Shown: positions 6,852-9,478 of the stretch, piece by piece
Numbering within the stretch: position 1 is the stretch's first letter
Layout of the letters: every line of letters starts with the position of its first letter
NCBI GenBank assembly: GCA_019308705.1
Contig: JAFDHW010000065.1
Location: forward strand, 1-9,478
Length of the DNA stretch: 9,478 nucleotides
Source: Deltaproteobacteria bacterium
GTDB lineage: Bacteria > Desulfobacterota > Desulfobacteria > Desulfobacterales > Desulfatibacillaceae
Direction: 5' to 3'
Notes under the pieces: generated by a model
Database searches by the model: none
Seen by the model: only the letters and a program-made list of their open reading frames with translations
What the model was told of the DNA's origin: nothing
Position numbers and translations under genes: made by a program

Positions 6852-7637
6852 TTGATCGGAATCTTCGACTCGGGAATCGGCGGGCTTACCGTGGCCCGCG
6901 AGGTGATGCGCGCCCTGCCGGACTGCCCGGTGTGCTATCTGGGCGACACCGCGCGCACGCCCTACGGCAACAAGAGCCCGGAAACCGTAACCAGGTTCGC
7001 GCTCCAGGACACGGAATTCCTTTTGGACCAGGGCGCCAGGGTCATCGTGGTGGCCTGCAACTCCGCCTCCTCCACGGCCGTGGACACCCTGCGCAAAACC
7101 TTTGACGTGCCCTTGTTCGAGGTGATCACCCCGGCGGTGGAAACCGCCGTTTCCCTGCCCCGGGTAAAAAACATCGGGGTCATCGGCACCCGCGCCACGG
7201 TGAAAAGCGGAATCTACGAACGCATGATCAAGGAGCGGGACGAACAAAAACGCGTGTTCCAGAAGGAATGTCCCCTGCTGGTGCCCCTGGTGGAGGAAGG
7301 GTGGCTGGACAAGCCCGAAACCCGCATGATCGTGAAAAAGTACCTCCTCCCCCTCAAGGTCCGGCAGGTGGACGCCCTCATCCTGGGGTGCACCCACTAC
7401 CCCCTGCTCCGGGGCATCATCCAGCAGAAGATCGGAAAACGGGTCAAGGTCATCGACTCCTCGCAGGCGCTGGCCCAGGCCCTGGCCGCGTTCCTGGAGC
7501 AAAATCCCGCCTTGAAACGGGACCTCAGCCGCGACGTGCCCTCCCTCATCCACGTCACGGACGTCACCGAGCAGTTTCAAACCATTGCCCAGCGCATTCT
7601 CCGGAAAAACGTCACTCTCACCCACGTGAGCCTATAG
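6852..7637 (+). CDS. murI: Glutamate racemase
   Basis: 261 residues. It interconverts L- and D-glutamate in the cytoplasm, supplying D-glutamate for the peptidoglycan stem peptide; it needs no cofactor and uses two cysteines as acid and base. Visible: N-terminal GIFDSGIGGLTV with D6 and S7, YLGDTARTPYG, VVACNSASSTA with catalytic C69, the GVIGTRATV block, and LILGCTHYPLL with the second catalytic cysteine C180 followed by T181 and H182. Length is normal. The start is TTG at 6852, with GAGGTG at 6841-6846 just upstream, and the family's N-terminal motif begins at residue 3, so the start is well fixed. A small hairpin (6813-6834) lies just ahead of the ribosome site. No clear promoter is seen in the spacer. 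The 3' end overlaps the convergent glycosyltransferase gene by 6 nt. Confidence 0.97.
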   Translation: MIGIFDSGIGGLTVAREVMRALPDCPVCYLGDTARTPYGNKSPETVTRFALQDTEFLLDQGARVIVVACNSASSTAVDTLRKTFDVPLFEVITPAVETAVSLPRVKNIGVIGTRATVKSGIYERMIKERDEQKRVFQKECPLLVPLVEEGWLDKPETRMIVKKYLLPLKVRQVDALILGCTHYPLLRGIIQQKIGKRVKVIDSSQALAQALAAFLEQNPALKRDLSRDVPSLIHVTDVTEQFQTIAQRILRKNVTLTHVSL

Positions 7638-8591
7638 CCCGGTTTCTTCGAGCAGGGCCGCTGCCACCTCCTCCGGCGAAACGCCCAAGAGACACGCCGG
7701 GTGATCGCAGTTTTGCGCCCGGGTTTCAAAGCAGGGCTCGCAAGAAACTTCTCCGCGCGCCACCCGGCACCGCGGTCCCAGGGGCCGCCACCGCACCGGG
7801 TCCGACGGCCCGAACACGGTGACGGTGCAAACCCCCAGAAGGCCCGCTATGTGGCTCACCCCGGAGTCGTTTCCCACGAATCCGCAAGCCCCGCGCAAAC
7901 GTTCAATCAGTGGTTTAAGGTTAGAGCTGGAAACCAGGTTATGCAAGCCTTTGCCTTTGTCCATCAACTGGGCGGCGAGGTCGGGTTCGGCTGGGCCGGC
8001 CAGGTAGGTGCACTCCAGGCCCTTTTGGGAAAGCAGGCGCTCGAGGGCCAGGAAATTTTCCAGCGGCCAGCGCTTGCGGCGGCTGCCCGCGCCGGGGTGG
8101 AGCACCACCCTGCGGCGGGAAGGGTCCGGGGCCGGAGCTTCGGGGTACAAAGGCGGAAACTGCGGCGGTTCCAGGCCAAGCCCCTTGGCCAGTTCCCGGG
8201 CCAGGTATTCCGCGGCGTGGATGGATTCCCCCAAAGGCGGCCGGGGCGCAACCCGGATGACGGCAAGCCCGGCCCGGCAAAGGTTCTCCGCCAGCAGGGG
8301 GTTTCGGGAGAACACCAAGGCGGTGCGAAAGGGGGAAAGAAAGGCTCCGGCCTGCTCGCTGGGCCGGGAGAACAGGGAGGCAAACCAGGGGGATTCCACG
8401 GCAAGAGCCTGGCCAAAGCCCAACAGGTCCGTGGCCAGGGGAATCCAGGACGCCTGGACCACGGCGGCGCTTTGGGCGGGAAGCGGCCCCGGCACGGACC
8501 GCATGGCCCAGTGGGCCAGGATCAGGTCGCCCAGGGCCCCCTGGTGAACCACCAGAAGGGGGGCCGGGTCCTTTGGGAAGGCGGAGGTCAC
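7632..8591 (-). CDS. Glycosyltransferase family 9 (ADP-heptose:LPS heptosyltransferase-like)
   Basis: 319 residues. GT9 enzymes are cytoplasmic, membrane-associated GT-B enzymes that add heptose to lipopolysaccharide core; the exact donor and acceptor cannot be told here. Visible: the N-terminal VVHQGALGDLIL motif, with D22 matching the catalytic aspartate position of WaaC-type enzymes; VVLHPGAGSRRKRWP from residue 162, the nucleotide-sugar region; FVGNDSGVSHIAGLLGV with D242; and VFGPSDPVRW. A cysteine set at C284, C287, C295 and C300 (CX2C, then CX4C) is common near the C-terminus of GT9 proteins. The start is GTG at 8591-8589, inside the GTGA that also holds the stop of the upstream sirtuin gene; only a weak G-rich ribosome site precedes it, so translational coupling is likely. 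Open frame further upstream belongs to the sirtuin in another frame. It converges on murI. Confidence 0.9.
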   Translation of the reverse strand: MTSAFPKDPAPLLVVHQGALGDLILAHWAMRSVPGPLPAQSAAVVQASWIPLATDLLGFGQALAVESPWFASLFSRPSEQAGAFLSPFRTALVFSRNPLLAENLCRAGLAVIRVAPRPPLGESIHAAEYLARELAKGLGLEPPQFPPLYPEAPAPDPSRRRVVLHPGAGSRRKRWPLENFLALERLLSQKGLECTYLAGPAEPDLAAQLMDKGKGLHNLVSSSNLKPLIERLRGACGFVGNDSGVSHIAGLLGVCTVTVFGPSDPVRWRPLGPRCRVARGEVSCEPCFETRAQNCDHPACLLGVSPEEVAAALLEETGL

Positions 8592-9346
8592 CCCCTGCCC
8601 TGCTCTACCAGGGAGGCCACGGCGCCCACCAGGTCCCCGGCCCGGCCCAGGAGGGAGTAGTGGGCCACGGAGCCCGTGAGGTGCGTGGGCTCCCGGTTGA
8701 TCTCCACCACCAGGGCCCCGTGCTGCCGGGCCACCTGGGGCAGGCTGGCCGAAGGCTGCACCACGGCCGAGGTGCCCACCACCAGCATGAGCCCGCACCG
8801 GGCGGCCAGTTGGAAGGACCGGGCCAGCTCATGCTCGGGGATGGCCTCGCCAAAGAACACGCATTCCGGCCGGAGGATGCCCCCGCACGCGCACAGTGGA
8901 GGTATGGTGGAAAGGTCCACCTCGGGGGTGGAATAGGTCTTTTCGCACTCCATGCACCGCTGCCACGCAAAATTGCCGTGGAACTCGATGACGTCCGTGC
9001 TGCCCGCGGCCTGGTGCAGGCCGTCCACGTTCTGGGTGATGACCGTGGAAAGGATCCCGGCTTTTTCCAGCCGCGCCAGGCCCAAATGGGCCGCGTTGGG
9101 CCGGGCCGTGGACAGCAGGGAGTGCATCTCCCGCAGCAAAAGGTCCCACACCCGGGCCGGATCCCGCAGAAAGGAGTCGATGTGCGCCACCTCCATGGGG
9201 TCGAACCGCTCCCACAGCCCGCCCTTGCCCCTAAAGGGCGGGATTCCGCTTTCCACGGAGATGCCGGCGCCCGTGAGGGCCACGCAGGATTCGGAGGCCA
9301 GGAGGTCGTCCGCCAGCCGGCGGATCAGGTCGTTCTGGTTTGCCAT
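8588..9346 (-). CDS. NAD-dependent protein deacylase, Sir2 family
   Basis: 252 residues. It removes acyl groups from lysine side chains using NAD+, giving nicotinamide and O-acyl-ADP-ribose. Visible: TGAGISVESGIPPFRG (25-40, NAD binding), TQNVDGLHQAAGS (104-116), EFHGN with catalytic H123, a zinc site of C131/C134 and C152/C154 (the second pair is CXC), RPECVFFGE, and GTSAVVQPSASLP. The Tyr and Arg that bind succinyl or malonyl groups in CobB/SIRT5-type enzymes appear replaced by Leu and Glu in the VWDLLLREM region, which suggests a simple deacetylase. The start is ATG at 9346-9344, with a G-rich ribosome site (GCGGGGA) ahead; an ATG at 9430 would add 28 residues unlike the family. It overlaps the glycosyltransferase start by 4 nt. 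Only a weak promoter-like sequence is visible upstream. Confidence 0.95.
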   Translation of the reverse strand: MANQNDLIRRLADDLLASESCVALTGAGISVESGIPPFRGKGGLWERFDPMEVAHIDSFLRDPARVWDLLLREMHSLLSTARPNAAHLGLARLEKAGILSTVITQNVDGLHQAAGSTDVIEFHGNFAWQRCMECEKTYSTPEVDLSTIPPLCACGGILRPECVFFGEAIPEHELARSFQLAARCGLMLVVGTSAVVQPSASLPQVARQHGALVVEINREPTHLTGSVAHYSLLGRAGDLVGAVASLVEQGRG

Positions 9347-9420
9347 GGTGTATTTCCCCGCCCGGATTGGGCGCTGCCTCCCAAAAATGAGAACATTGTC
9401 CCGAACGGCTGGGGACGGCT

Positions 9421-9451
9421 CCAAAACCAAAATCGCCGGGCCAAACCGGCC
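9421..9451 (-). terminator. Possible terminator of a minus-strand gene beyond the window
   Basis: On the minus strand GCCGG (9450-9446) can pair with CCGGC (9439-9435) across a six-base loop, followed by GATTTTGGTTTT. The stem is only five base pairs and the T tract is interrupted, so this is weak. Its position, upstream of the sirtuin gene and reading towards it, fits the end of a neighbour beyond base 9478. Confidence 0.3.
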
Positions 9452-9478
9452 AAGGAATGCACGCCCGCGCTACGGGCA

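Noticed and set aside
7617..7630. CTCAC/GTGAG hairpin at the murI end as a terminator
   Set aside because: Short stem with no T tract directly after it on the plus strand; likely chance.
7701..8660. 319-codon plus-strand open frame opposite the glycosyltransferase
   Set aside because: Gly/Arg/Gln-rich antisense translation, while the opposite strand encodes clear GT9 motifs.
8592..8798. Upstream extension of the glycosyltransferase frame
   Set aside because: Gly/Pro-rich sequence overlapping the sirtuin C-terminus; the GT9 N-terminal motif fits the GTG at 8591.
9370..9425. Possible sirtuin promoter (TTGGAG, 18 bases, GACAAT on the minus strand)
   Set aside because: Only three and four matches to the consensus boxes; too weak to annotate.
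9463..9477. GCCCG/CGGGC hairpin at the window edge
   Set aside because: Five-base-pair stem in GC-rich DNA with its context cut off by the window end; cannot be interpreted.

Overview
The window is GC-rich, gene-dense bacterial chromosome. It looks like a Gram-negative proteobacterium: it has a yajC-secD-secF export cluster and a family 9 (LPS heptosyltransferase-like) glycosyltransferase. The gene content and style (TTG/GTG starts, GC-rich third positions, FmdB-type zinc ribbon, Sir2) would fit a deltaproteobacterium such as a Desulfovibrionales member, but that placement is inference without any database search.

Layout. Positions 1-6122 are a tightly packed plus-strand run: the 3' end of yajC (1-77), secD (127-1701), secF (1709-2749), dprA (2722-3873, overlapping secF by 28 nt) and topA (3870-6122, overlapping dprA by 4 nt). 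A small orphan gene on the minus strand (6129-6407) converges on topA with a 6-nt gap. An 85-bp AT-rich spacer (6408-6492) carries two overlapping divergent promoter-like sequences, one for the orphan and one for a plus-strand FmdB-type zinc-ribbon gene (6493-6693). A bulged hairpin with a T-rich tail ends that gene's unit, followed by murI (6852-7637). A minus-strand pair, a Sir2-family deacylase (8588-9346) and a GT9 glycosyltransferase (7632-8591), overlaps itself by 4 nt and overlaps the end of murI by 6 nt. The last 132 bases (9347-9478) hold only the sirtuin leader and a possible minus-strand terminator.

How the genes relate. YajC, SecD and SecF form the accessory complex of the SecYEG translocon. 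DprA (ssDNA/RecA loading) and TopA (DNA relaxation) are DNA-metabolism genes that appear to be read through from the sec genes by translational coupling. MurI supplies D-glutamate for peptidoglycan and the GT9 enzyme probably builds an outer-surface glycan, so both are envelope genes, but they lie on opposite strands. No mobile element, CRISPR array, tRNA, rRNA or phage gene is visible.

Most of this is ordinary core genome. The observations best worth a second look are an apparent extra pair of membrane helices inside SecF, the compact overlapping divergent promoter region beside an unrecognised small protein, and the coupled sirtuin-glycosyltransferase pair. I see no convincing evidence of a wholly new system.
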